Shown here one piece after another: positions 25,005-32,204 of a DNA stretch of 64,000 nucleotides (within the stretch, counting starts at the first letter, position 1; every line of letters starts with the position of its first letter). The notes beneath the pieces are model-generated. The model was not told where the DNA came from. It did no database searches and saw nothing but the letters and a program-made list of their open reading frames with translations. A program made the translations under genes and the position numbers. The DNA lies in NCBI RefSeq assembly GCF_040675855.1, contig NZ_JBEGIK010000001.1, positions 2,108,001 through 2,172,000 on the forward strand, given 5' to 3'. Source of the stretch: Microbacterium sp. LWH3-1.2. Its GTDB lineage: Bacteria; Actinomycetota; Actinomycetes; Actinomycetales; Microbacteriaceae.

Positions 25005-27068
25005 GTGAGCATCGTCGAAGGATTCCGCCGTTCCCTGCCCATGGCCGACCACGCACGAGGCAAGCGCCTCGCCGTGACGTGCCAGTTCAAGTGCGCCAAC
25101 GCGTGCTTGGGCCCCGAGTGCAACTCGTCGCACAACGAGACGTTCCAGGAGGTCGCATCGGCGGCGCTGTCGCGTCGCGCGCTCCTGGGGCTGGGCGCGG
25201 CCGGTGCGGTCGCCATCAGCGTCGGCGGGCTCCGCGGGCAGACGCCCCTGTCGGGTCCGGGCTCGTCGGGTGTCGGCGGAGCGGGTGCCGCTTTCGCGCG
25301 TCCGGCGCGCGGCAGCCTGCCGTTCGACCCGATCGACCCGGTGAACCGTCTGGTCGACGAGTTCACCGTGCCGGCCGGCTACACCTGGCAGCCGATCATC
25401 CGCTGGGGCGACCCGCTGTTCTCGAACGCGCCCGTCTTCGACATCAACGCGCAGTCGCCGGCCGCCCAGGCCGTGCAGTTCGGCTACAACAGCGACTATC
25501 TCGACATCGTCGCGGACCCCAGCGGCAAGACCGGCGTGCTCGTCAACAACCACGAGTACTGCAACCCGAACATCATGTTCCCGCCGACGACCGACGCCGC
25601 CGAGCTGCAGCGCCGGGGTGACATCTTCAAAGCGGCCCAGGGCATGTCCGTCGTCGAGATCACGCGCAAGCGCACCGGTGAGCCGTGGTCGTACGTCGTC
25701 GACGGCAAGCGCAACCGCCGCATCACCGTGGAGACGGTGTTCGAGCTCACCGGTCCCGCGGCCGGCGGCGACCTGATGAAGACCGCCGCCGACCCGGAGG
25801 GTCGCTGGGTGCGCGGAACGCTCGGCAATTGCGCCGGCGGCACCACCCCCTGGGGAACCATCCTCTCGGGCGAGGAGAACTTCAACGGCTACTTCGCGTG
25901 GGCGGCAGACACCGCGGCTCAGAAGCGGTATCAGGCGACGCCGTCGACCAGCACCGAGAACGGCTGGGAGAAGTACGACCCCCGCTTCGACGCGCACAAT
26001 GCCGACTATGTCAACGAGCCGAACCGCTTCGGGTACATCGTCGAGATCGACCCGCAGGACCCCGCATCGACCCCGCGCAAGCACACCGCCATGGGCCGGT
26101 TCAAGCACGAGGGTGCGAACGTCATCGTCGCCGAGGACGGCCGCGTGGTCGCCTACATGGGCGATGACGAACGCAACGACTACCTCTACAAGTTCGTCTC
26201 GAAGAACAAGATCTCGGGCTCGCGCAAGAAGAACCTCGAGCTGCTGAGCGAGGGCGATCTCTACGTCGCCAAGTTCGCGGGCAACTCCCCGGCGAACCAG
26301 ATCACCGGCAACGGCGCCCTGCCGGCCGACGGCAAGTTCGACGGCTCGGGCACCTGGGTCCCGCTCACGCAGAACGGCCAGAGCGTCGTCTCCGGGTTCA
26401 CGACCGAGCAGGTGCTCGTCTACACGCGTCTGGCAGCGGATGCCGTGGGCGCGACGAAGATGGACCGCCCGGAGGACGTCGAGCCGAGCCCCAAGACGGG
26501 CAAGGTCTACCTCGCGCTCACGAACAACTCCAGCCGCTCGGCGGCGACGCTGGACGAGGCGAACCCGGTCACGGGGAACCGCTACGGCCACGTCATCGAG
26601 ATGACCGAGACCGCCGGCCAGGCGGGCACGACGTTCGGCTGGAGCATCCTGCTTCTGTGCGGCGATCCGGCTGTGTTCGCGAACTCGTACTTCGCCGGCT
26701 TCCCCAAGGAGCTCGTGTCGCCGATCTCCTGCCCCGACAACGTCGCGTTCGACTCGGCCGGCAACCTCTGGATCTCGACCGACGGCGCGCCGAGCACGAT
26801 CGGATACAACGACGGCCTGTTCCTGGTGCCGCTCGAGGGAGCCGAGCGCGGGCACGTGCAGCAGTTCCTCGCAGTGCCGCGCGAGGCAGAGACGTGTGGT
26901 CCGGTCATCCACGACGAGGACGGCCTCGTGTTCGTCGCGGTGCAGCACCCGGGTGAGGGTGGCACCTTCGCCGAGCCGCACTCGCTGTTCCCCGACTTCG
27001 GCTCGACCGCGGTGGGCGCCGTGCCGACGGCGCCCCGCCCGTCGGTCGTGCAGGTGTACCGCGGCTGA
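25005..27068 (+). CDS. phoX: PhoX-family alkaline phosphatase, Tat-exported
   Basis: 687 residues. An N-terminal cytoplasmic stretch with KCANACLGPECNSSHNETF leads to a Tat signal with R57-R58 and the hydrophobic ALLGLGAAGAVAISVGG. PhoX motifs follow: VNNHEYCNPNIMFP, TPWGTILSGEENFNGYF, MGRFKHEGANVI, YMGDDERNDYLYKF. Family: calcium/iron phosphatase that frees phosphate from esters outside the cell. GTG 25005 is preferred over ATG 24984 because GAGAGGA lies 5 nt upstream. The PHO-like repeat upstream suggests phosphate control. Confidence 0.92.
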   Translation: MSIVEGFRRSLPMADHARGKRLAVTCQFKCANACLGPECNSSHNETFQEVASAALSRRALLGLGAAGAVAISVGGLRGQTPLSGPGSSGVGGAGAAFARPARGSLPFDPIDPVNRLVDEFTVPAGYTWQPIIRWGDPLFSNAPVFDINAQSPAAQAVQFGYNSDYLDIVADPSGKTGVLVNNHEYCNPNIMFPPTTDAAELQRRGDIFKAAQGMSVVEITRKRTGEPWSYVVDGKRNRRITVETVFELTGPAAGGDLMKTAADPEGRWVRGTLGNCAGGTTPWGTILSGEENFNGYFAWAADTAAQKRYQATPSTSTENGWEKYDPRFDAHNADYVNEPNRFGYIVEIDPQDPASTPRKHTAMGRFKHEGANVIVAEDGRVVAYMGDDERNDYLYKFVSKNKISGSRKKNLELLSEGDLYVAKFAGNSPANQITGNGALPADGKFDGSGTWVPLTQNGQSVVSGFTTEQVLVYTRLAADAVGATKMDRPEDVEPSPKTGKVYLALTNNSSRSAATLDEANPVTGNRYGHVIEMTETAGQAGTTFGWSILLLCGDPAVFANSYFAGFPKELVSPISCPDNVAFDSAGNLWISTDGAPSTIGYNDGLFLVPLEGAERGHVQQFLAVPREAETCGPVIHDEDGLVFVAVQHPGEGGTFAEPHSLFPDFGSTAVGAVPTAPRPSVVQVYRG

Positions 27069-27294
27069 GCCCGTGCGTCGAGCGTCCTCGTGTCGGCCTC
27101 AGGACTTCGGATTGGGGCCGCCGAGGATTCACGGCGGACCCAGAGGGCACCACCCGCCGCGTCGTGCCGTCGGTCATGCCGGTGCCCCCGTGGATCATCA
27201 GTGCGGCCTGAGTCGTGCACGGCCGCCGTGCCGGCGCAGAGGATGCCGAGCGGGTGCCGGCGGCGGCGGGGTGGCGCGGGATGCTCGGCGGACG

Positions 27295-27816
27295 TCAACA
27301 GCTGACTCTGCCGTGCGACATGGTGTCGTCCGGTGTGTCCCGGGTCACGAGCGCCTTGAGCATGCCCGCCGCCGTGACGAGCTTGCCGTGCCGGGGCTCC
27401 CAGAACTCGCACTCGACGGGCGTCACGCGCAGCAGCACGATGCCGGGGGTGTCGAGCCCGTCCTCGAACCAGATGTCGAGGCTGGGGGAGTACAGCTCCT
27501 TCATCTTCGCCTCGTCGCGGACGACCTCCGCGCGACCGGCGACGGACACGTACCGGTGTCCTTTCGAGTCGAGGTACGACAGCCCGACGTCGTGCTGCGG
27601 ATCGGACTGGCTCTCGGCGACCTTGCCGGTGCCGGCGAGGGTGAAGAACCAGATGTCGCCCTTCTCGTCCATCTGCCGCGTGCTCATCGGCCGGCTGACG
27701 AGGTTCCCCGACGAGTCGCGCGTGGTCAGCATCGTGAAGTCGATGTCTTCGACGAGTTCCCTGACCCGCGCGATCGCTTCGGGGCCGGTGACGAGATCTT
27801 CCTCTGTGTGGGTCAT
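27295..27816 (-). CDS. Pyridoxamine 5'-phosphate oxidase-like flavin protein (general stress protein 26 type)
   Basis: 173 residues. The split-barrel fold is seen in DFTMLTTRDSSGNLVSRPMS, DIWFFTLAGTGKVAES, VGLSYLDSKGHRYVSVAGRAEVVRD and the late TPVECEFWEPRHGKL, typical of the short stress-linked members that bind FMN or F420. The physiological substrate is unknown. ATG start with CAACCT ending 6 nt upstream (leaderless). The 226 bp between it and phoX hold nothing I can recognise. Confidence 0.85.
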   Translation of the reverse strand: MTHTEEDLVTGPEAIARVRELVEDIDFTMLTTRDSSGNLVSRPMSTRQMDEKGDIWFFTLAGTGKVAESQSDPQHDVGLSYLDSKGHRYVSVAGRAEVVRDEAKMKELYSPSLDIWFEDGLDTPGIVLLRVTPVECEFWEPRHGKLVTAAGMLKALVTRDTPDDTMSHGRVSC

Positions 27817-27897
27817 GCCGCCAGGTTGCGTCAGGTGCGGGCACGGCGCCAGGGCATTGACAGCACGGATGCCGCGCCGTAGGACCGCCTCGGGCGG

Positions 27898-28734
27898 TCA
27901 CATCCGCGCGAAGCGCGCGCGGGCCACCGTGAAGGCGGCGTAGGCCAGGAATCCGATGCCGATCGTCCATGCGAGCGCCGGGCCGAACGGCAGCGCCAGC
28001 ATGGCGTCGATGGCGCTGTCGAGGCTGCCCGCCGTGTCGGCGTCGGTCCCGAGGGCGGACACGATGAGCAACACGCCGAGACCGGCCAAGGCGACACCCT
28101 TGGCGACGAATCCCACCACGCCGAGCACCGCGACCCCTCGCCCGAGCGCGCCGTGCGGAATCTGCATGCGCGCGCGGAAGCTGCGCCGCACGCCCATCAC
28201 CACGAACGCGACGCCGGCGATCGCGATGGCCAGGCCGATCGCCGCCAGGACGATGGCGCCGCCGGGCACCCGCAGCAGCTCGCGGCTGGCGTCCTCGGCC
28301 GTCTGGTCGGCGTCGGGTCGCGCGCCGATCGCCACGGCCGCCGAGATCAGGCCGAGCACGAGGAACACCGCGGCCTGCCCCCTTTCGGCGACGCGGCGTC
28401 CCCACTTGCGGGCAGAGCCCTTCGTGTCGCCCGACCGATCCCTGGCCAGAAGTCCCTCGGCGGCGTGCCATACGCCGAGCGCGCACAGCCCGACCGCGAT
28501 GAGCCACAGCACGACGGAGCCCGCGGGGGCACCCGCCACGGCCTTCATGGCGCCGGCATGGTCGCCCTCGCCGTTGCCGCCCGAGGCGATCACGATCACG
28601 ATGACGCCGATGAGTGCATGGATGACGGCATTCGCGACATAGCCGCCCCGGGCGACGCCCTCGAAGACGCTGCTCGACTCCGCATCGCGGGCGAGCTGCT
28701 TCGCGCTGCTCTTCACGCGCCGGTCGGTCGTCAC
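27898..28734 (-). CDS. DUF1206 membrane protein
   Basis: 278 residues in three repeats of a two-helix unit: GYVANAVIHALIGVIVIVIA, then RGQAAVFLVLGLISAAVAIG, then VGFVAKGVALAGLGVLLIVSALG. Each carries the GY/GF-xA-xG pattern of DUF1206. Function unknown; the family is common in actinobacteria and cyanobacteria. GTG start with TAGCGT ending 6 nt upstream (leaderless). It is divergent from the HdeD-lipase gene. Confidence 0.88.
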   Translation of the reverse strand: MTTDRRVKSSAKQLARDAESSSVFEGVARGGYVANAVIHALIGVIVIVIASGGNGEGDHAGAMKAVAGAPAGSVVLWLIAVGLCALGVWHAAEGLLARDRSGDTKGSARKWGRRVAERGQAAVFLVLGLISAAVAIGARPDADQTAEDASRELLRVPGGAIVLAAIGLAIAIAGVAFVVMGVRRSFRARMQIPHGALGRGVAVLGVVGFVAKGVALAGLGVLLIVSALGTDADTAGSLDSAIDAMLALPFGPALAWTIGIGFLAYAAFTVARARFARM

Positions 28735-28759
28735 CCCCTCACGCTAGACCGCTGCGCCG

Positions 28760-28771
28760 CCCCTCGAGGGG
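28760..28771. promoter_or_regulatory. 12-bp palindrome CCCCTCGAGGGG in the divergent promoter region
   Basis: A perfect palindrome between the DUF1206 gene (start 28734) and the HdeD-lipase gene (start 28826). It is 14 bp upstream of the -10 of the former and 43 bp upstream of the -10 of the latter. Possible shared operator; it could also be chance in GC-rich DNA. Confidence 0.35.
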
Positions 28772-28825
28772 GCTTGACGCACGGCGCATCGATTCCTCCC
28801 GCAGAGGCGGTTCTATCTTGGGGGG

Positions 28826-30688
28826 ATGATCCGCGAGGGCCGTCGACCGCCGGCGACCGGCTGGAGCGTCGTACCCCGCCTGGTGCGGGGAGCCCCTCCC
28901 GTCGTGCTCGTCGTCGTGGGCGCGCTGTCGCTTCTCGCCGGGCTCCTCATCGTCACGCGGCCGCTCACGTCTCTCGTGCTGCTGACCGTGTACGTGGGCC
29001 TCAGCGCCGTCTTCTCCGGCCTGGCGCGCCTGTTCGCCGCGCCCGAGACCCCCGTGTGGTCGCGGGTCATGTTCGGCGGGCTGTGGATCGCGCTCGGGCT
29101 CGCGATCTTCTTCGGTCTCGGTCGGACGCTCGAGCTGCTGCCCGAGATCATCGCCGTGCTGCTCGTGCTGGGCGGCCTGGCGTCGATCTACGACGCGGTG
29201 TCACGCGGCAGTCTGAGCCAGCGGGTGCTCGCCGGGGTCTGGGGCGGGACGCAGGTCGCGTTCGGCGTCCTCTCGTACGCGTGGCCCGACGTCACGGTCC
29301 TCGTCGTCGCGGTGATCTTCGGTGTGCGCACGATCGTGTTCGGGGCCACGCTGCTCGTGCGTGCGGTGCGCGCCTTCGTGGAAGGAAGGCGATCGGTGCC
29401 GGCGACGGGGCTGCCCGCGGCATCCGTCTTCGCATCCACCCCGGGACGCCGCCGTGCCCGTGCGACATGGCTGGCCGCGGGGCGCTACGCGCTCTCCGCG
29501 GTGCTGGTGGTGCTCGCGATCGGCGGGTGGTGGGCGAACTCGTGGTTCGAGGACGGAGCCCAGGTGGTGGACGCGTTCTACGACCCGCCCGACGTGGTGC
29601 CGTACGACCACGGGCGTCTGATCCGCAGCGACGACTTCTCGGGTCAGAAGCCCGCCGGCGCCGACGTCCGCCGCATCCTCTACACGACCCGTGACGCCAA
29701 CGGCCAGCCGGCGGTGGCCAGCGCGCTCGTGATCATCCCCCAGGATCCGCCACCCGGCCCGCGGCCGGTCGTGGTGTGGAACCACGGCACCACCGGCGTC
29801 GCGCGCGGGTGCGCGCCGAGCCTGCGCGACGCGTCGGCGACGAAGTGGGCGATCCCGGGGCTCGACCGGGCGGTCGCCAACGGCTGGGTGGTCGTGGCGT
29901 CCGACTACTCGGGCCAGGGGGCGCCTGGCGTGTTCCCGTACCTCATCGGCCGCGGCGAGGCGCGGTCGTCGCTCGACGCGGTGGTCGCGGCGCGAGAGCT
30001 CGACGGCCTCACACTCTCGAGCCGGACCGCCGTCTGGGGGCACTCGCAGGGCGGGCACGCCGCACTGTGGACCTCGCAGATCGCCGAGGAGTACGCGCCC
30101 GACCTCGACGTGCGTGGCACCGCTCTGCTGGCTCCGGCCGCCGAGCCGGTCGCACTCGCGGAGGAGCTCACCAGCGGCGACGCGAACGCCCTGCTGTCGA
30201 TCCTCATCTCGTGGGTGCTCGTGCCGTACGCCGACACGTACGACGACGTCGACCTCACCCGCTACATCGCACCGGGCTCGGAGGCGATCGTCCGCGAGAT
30301 GACCCAGCGCTGCCCGTCCGAGCCCGGCGTGATCGTGTCGGTCGCGACCGCCCTCGGCGTCTCGGAGGACCGCCCGCTGTACGTGGGCGACCTCACGGCC
30401 GGCGCTCTCGGCCGCCGCCTCGCGGACAACACGCCGAAAGGGCCCTGGACGCAGCCGATCCTCATCGCGTGGGGCGACGAGGACGAGGTCATCCCGCCCC
30501 ATCTGCAGCGCGAGTTCGTCGAGCGGCTGTGCGTGGAGGGCAACCAGGTGCGCCGTCTCGAGTACCGCGGTTACGACCATCTGCGCACGCTGTTGCCGGG
30601 ATCCCACTTCGTCCCCGTTCTGATCACCTGGACGGATGCCCGATTCCGCCACTCGGACACACACGTCGATGACTGCCCGGCCCAGTGA
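28826..30688 (+). CDS. Fusion of an HdeD-like (DUF308) membrane domain with a secreted-lipase-type alpha/beta hydrolase
   Basis: 620 residues. Residues 20-190 hold six hydrophobic segments with the HdeD layout (VVVGALSLLAGLLIV, GLWIALGLAIFFGLG, SIYDAVSRGSLSQRVLAGVWGG). A seventh helix lies at 218-235. An external alpha/beta hydrolase follows with nucleophile elbow GHS407QGG, acid D551 (WGDEDEVIP) and H585 (YDHLRTL), close to the LIP secretory-lipase family. The hydrolase should face outside. ATG with TATCTT ending 6 nt upstream (leaderless). Substrate unknown. Confidence 0.85.
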   Translation: MIREGRRPPATGWSVVPRLVRGAPPVVLVVVGALSLLAGLLIVTRPLTSLVLLTVYVGLSAVFSGLARLFAAPETPVWSRVMFGGLWIALGLAIFFGLGRTLELLPEIIAVLLVLGGLASIYDAVSRGSLSQRVLAGVWGGTQVAFGVLSYAWPDVTVLVVAVIFGVRTIVFGATLLVRAVRAFVEGRRSVPATGLPAASVFASTPGRRRARATWLAAGRYALSAVLVVLAIGGWWANSWFEDGAQVVDAFYDPPDVVPYDHGRLIRSDDFSGQKPAGADVRRILYTTRDANGQPAVASALVIIPQDPPPGPRPVVVWNHGTTGVARGCAPSLRDASATKWAIPGLDRAVANGWVVVASDYSGQGAPGVFPYLIGRGEARSSLDAVVAARELDGLTLSSRTAVWGHSQGGHAALWTSQIAEEYAPDLDVRGTALLAPAAEPVALAEELTSGDANALLSILISWVLVPYADTYDDVDLTRYIAPGSEAIVREMTQRCPSEPGVIVSVATALGVSEDRPLYVGDLTAGALGRRLADNTPKGPWTQPILIAWGDEDEVIPPHLQREFVERLCVEGNQVRRLEYRGYDHLRTLLPGSHFVPVLITWTDARFRHSDTHVDDCPAQ

Positions 30689-30707
30689 TCCGCCCGGCCC
30701 ACTGATC
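30675..30707. repeat. Tandem 17-bp duplication across the stop codon of the HdeD-lipase gene
   Basis: GCCCGGCCCAGTGATC (30675-30690) and GCCCGGCCCACTGATC (30692-30707) match at 15 of 16 bases with a period of 17. The TGA stop lies in the first copy, so the duplication extends the 3' untranslated side only. Confidence 0.6.
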
Positions 30708-30837
30708 GCGGGGGAGCGAGACGACGGGGCCGCCAGGCCGTGCGCGACTCGCGGAACCGCGGGACGCGGCATCCGGTAATGTTGGAGGGTTCCGGCGCGC
30801 GTCGACGCGCCGGTGAGAGCTGAATACGGAGGCCACT

Positions 30838-31827
30838 GTGGACATCGATCTCGGACTGCTGCGGACTGTCGAGCGCGAGAAGGAGATCCCCTTCGACGAG
30901 CTCGTGCGCATCATCGAACAGGCGATCCTGACCGCCTACGCCAAGCACACCTCGCCCACGGGCGAGCTGCCGGAGGGCGCGCGCGCGGAGCTGGACCGCA
31001 AGACCGGTCACGTGGCCGTGTTCATCCCCCTGCTCGACGACGAGGGCGCCGTCATCGGCGAGGAGGAGTCGACTCCCGAGGACTTCGGCCGCATCGCCGC
31101 GTTCGCCGCGAAGCAGGTCATCAGCCAGCGTCTGCGCGACATCGCCGACGACGCCGTGCTGGGGGAGTTCCGCGGCAAGGAGGGCGACATCGTCGCCGGC
31201 ATCGTGCAGCAGGGACCGAACCCGCGCATGGTGCACGTGGACCTCGGCACGGTCGAGGCGATCCTGCCTCCCGAGGAGCAGGTGCCCGGTGAGGACTACG
31301 CGCACGGCGCGCGGCTGCGCGTCTACGTGACCTCGGTAGCGAAGGGCACCAAGGGCCCGCAGATCACCGTCTCGCGCACGCACCCCGGGCTCGTCCGCAA
31401 GCTGTTCGCGCTCGAGGTGCCCGAGATCCCCGCGGGCCTGGTCGAGATCGTCTCGCTCGCGCGCGAGGCCGGCCACCGCACCAAGATCGCCGTGAAGGCG
31501 AACGACCCCTCGATCAACGCGAAGGGCGCGTGCATCGGCGAGCTCGGTCGCCGCGTGCGCGCGGTCACCGAGGAGCTCGGCGGCGAGAAGATCGACATCG
31601 TCGACTACGACCCTGAGCTCGCCAAGTTCGTCGCGAACGCCCTGTCGCCCGCGAAGGTGACGTCGAGCTTCATCCTGGATGCCTCGAACAAGGCCGTGCG
31701 CGCGCTCGTGCCCGACTACCAGCTGTCGCTCGCGATCGGCAAGGAGGGGCAGAACGCCCGCCTGGCCGCGAAGCTCACCGGCGCGAAGATCGACATCCAG
31801 CCGGACTCGATCCTCGAGGAGGGCTGA
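30838..31827 (+). CDS. nusA: Transcription termination/antitermination factor NusA
   Basis: 329 residues, the short actinobacterial form without the C-terminal acidic repeats. The N-terminal RNA-polymerase-binding domain (1-105) is followed by S1 (GDIVAGIVQQGPNPRMVHVDLG) and two KH domains (LVEIVSLAREAGHRTKIAV, ACIGELGRRVRAV, then LAIGKEGQNARLAAKLTG). GTG start with GGAGG 6 nt upstream. A -10-like TAATGT at 30777-30782 and a CCGGCGCG/CGCGCCGG stem lie in the leader. rimP, the usual upstream partner, is absent here. Confidence 0.97.
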   Translation: MDIDLGLLRTVEREKEIPFDELVRIIEQAILTAYAKHTSPTGELPEGARAELDRKTGHVAVFIPLLDDEGAVIGEEESTPEDFGRIAAFAAKQVISQRLRDIADDAVLGEFRGKEGDIVAGIVQQGPNPRMVHVDLGTVEAILPPEEQVPGEDYAHGARLRVYVTSVAKGTKGPQITVSRTHPGLVRKLFALEVPEIPAGLVEIVSLAREAGHRTKIAVKANDPSINAKGACIGELGRRVRAVTEELGGEKIDIVDYDPELAKFVANALSPAKVTSSFILDASNKAVRALVPDYQLSLAIGKEGQNARLAAKLTGAKIDIQPDSILEEG

Positions 31828-31861
31828 CCCGCGGCGTCGGCTCCCCGCTGCGCGGTGTAAT

Positions 31862-32113
31862 ATGGAGGCTGTACGAACGTGCGTCGGATGCCGCACGCGT
31901 GCTCCCCGGGCCACCCTCCTCAGGGTGGTCTCCATCGATTCCGTCCTCGTCGTCGACGAGCGCGCATCGATGCCCGGAAGAGGCGCGTGGGTGCACGAGA
32001 CGCCGGAGTGCGTGGATGCCGCGATTCGGCGCCGCGCCTTCGTGCGGGCATTGCGTGTGTCAGGCCCGCTTGACACGCAGACCATCGAACAGCACATACA
32101 GCGAAAAGGCTGA
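31862..32113 (+). CDS. ylxR: YlxR-family (DUF448) nucleic-acid-binding protein
   Basis: 83 residues. The family signature is VRTCVGCRTRAPRATLLRVV, with the later GRGAWVHETPECVDAAIRRRAFVRAL (the GRGA(Y/W) motif). Its place between nusA and infB is the conserved one. Members bind RNA; some are reported to modulate RNase P or transcription. The ATG is 34 bp after the nusA stop, so it is probably co-transcribed. No clear SD. Confidence 0.92.
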   Translation: MEAVRTCVGCRTRAPRATLLRVVSIDSVLVVDERASMPGRGAWVHETPECVDAAIRRRAFVRALRVSGPLDTQTIEQHIQRKG

Positions 32114-32173
32114 ACGGCTATGGAAACAAAGTGAACGGCTCGAAATGAGACCCGTCCGCCAATAACGGTCTGC

Positions 32174-32197
32174 CCTGTCTGGGTGGACCCAGACAGG
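32174..32197 (+). promoter_or_regulatory. Hairpin that overlaps the infB ribosome-binding site
   Basis: CCTGTCTGGG, loop TGGA, CCCAGACAGG: 10 perfect base pairs. The last two G of the 3' arm are the first bases of the SD GGAGA (32196-32200), 8 nt before the GTG start. When folded it would partly hide the SD, so it is a candidate translational control element. Confidence 0.65.
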
Positions 32198-32204
32198 AGA
32201 ATTT

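Noticed and set aside
27069..27294. Possible gene or remnant between phoX and the PNPOx-like gene
   Set aside because: The minus-strand reading MIHGGTGMTDGTTRRVV looks protein-like for a few residues, but no family match and no start context were found. I see nothing I can support in these 226 bp.
24915..28507. Long minus-strand frames (688 and 641 codons) opposite phoX and beyond
   Set aside because: They are shadows of phoX and its neighbours. They lack conserved motifs, and the plus-strand PhoX motifs are unmistakable.
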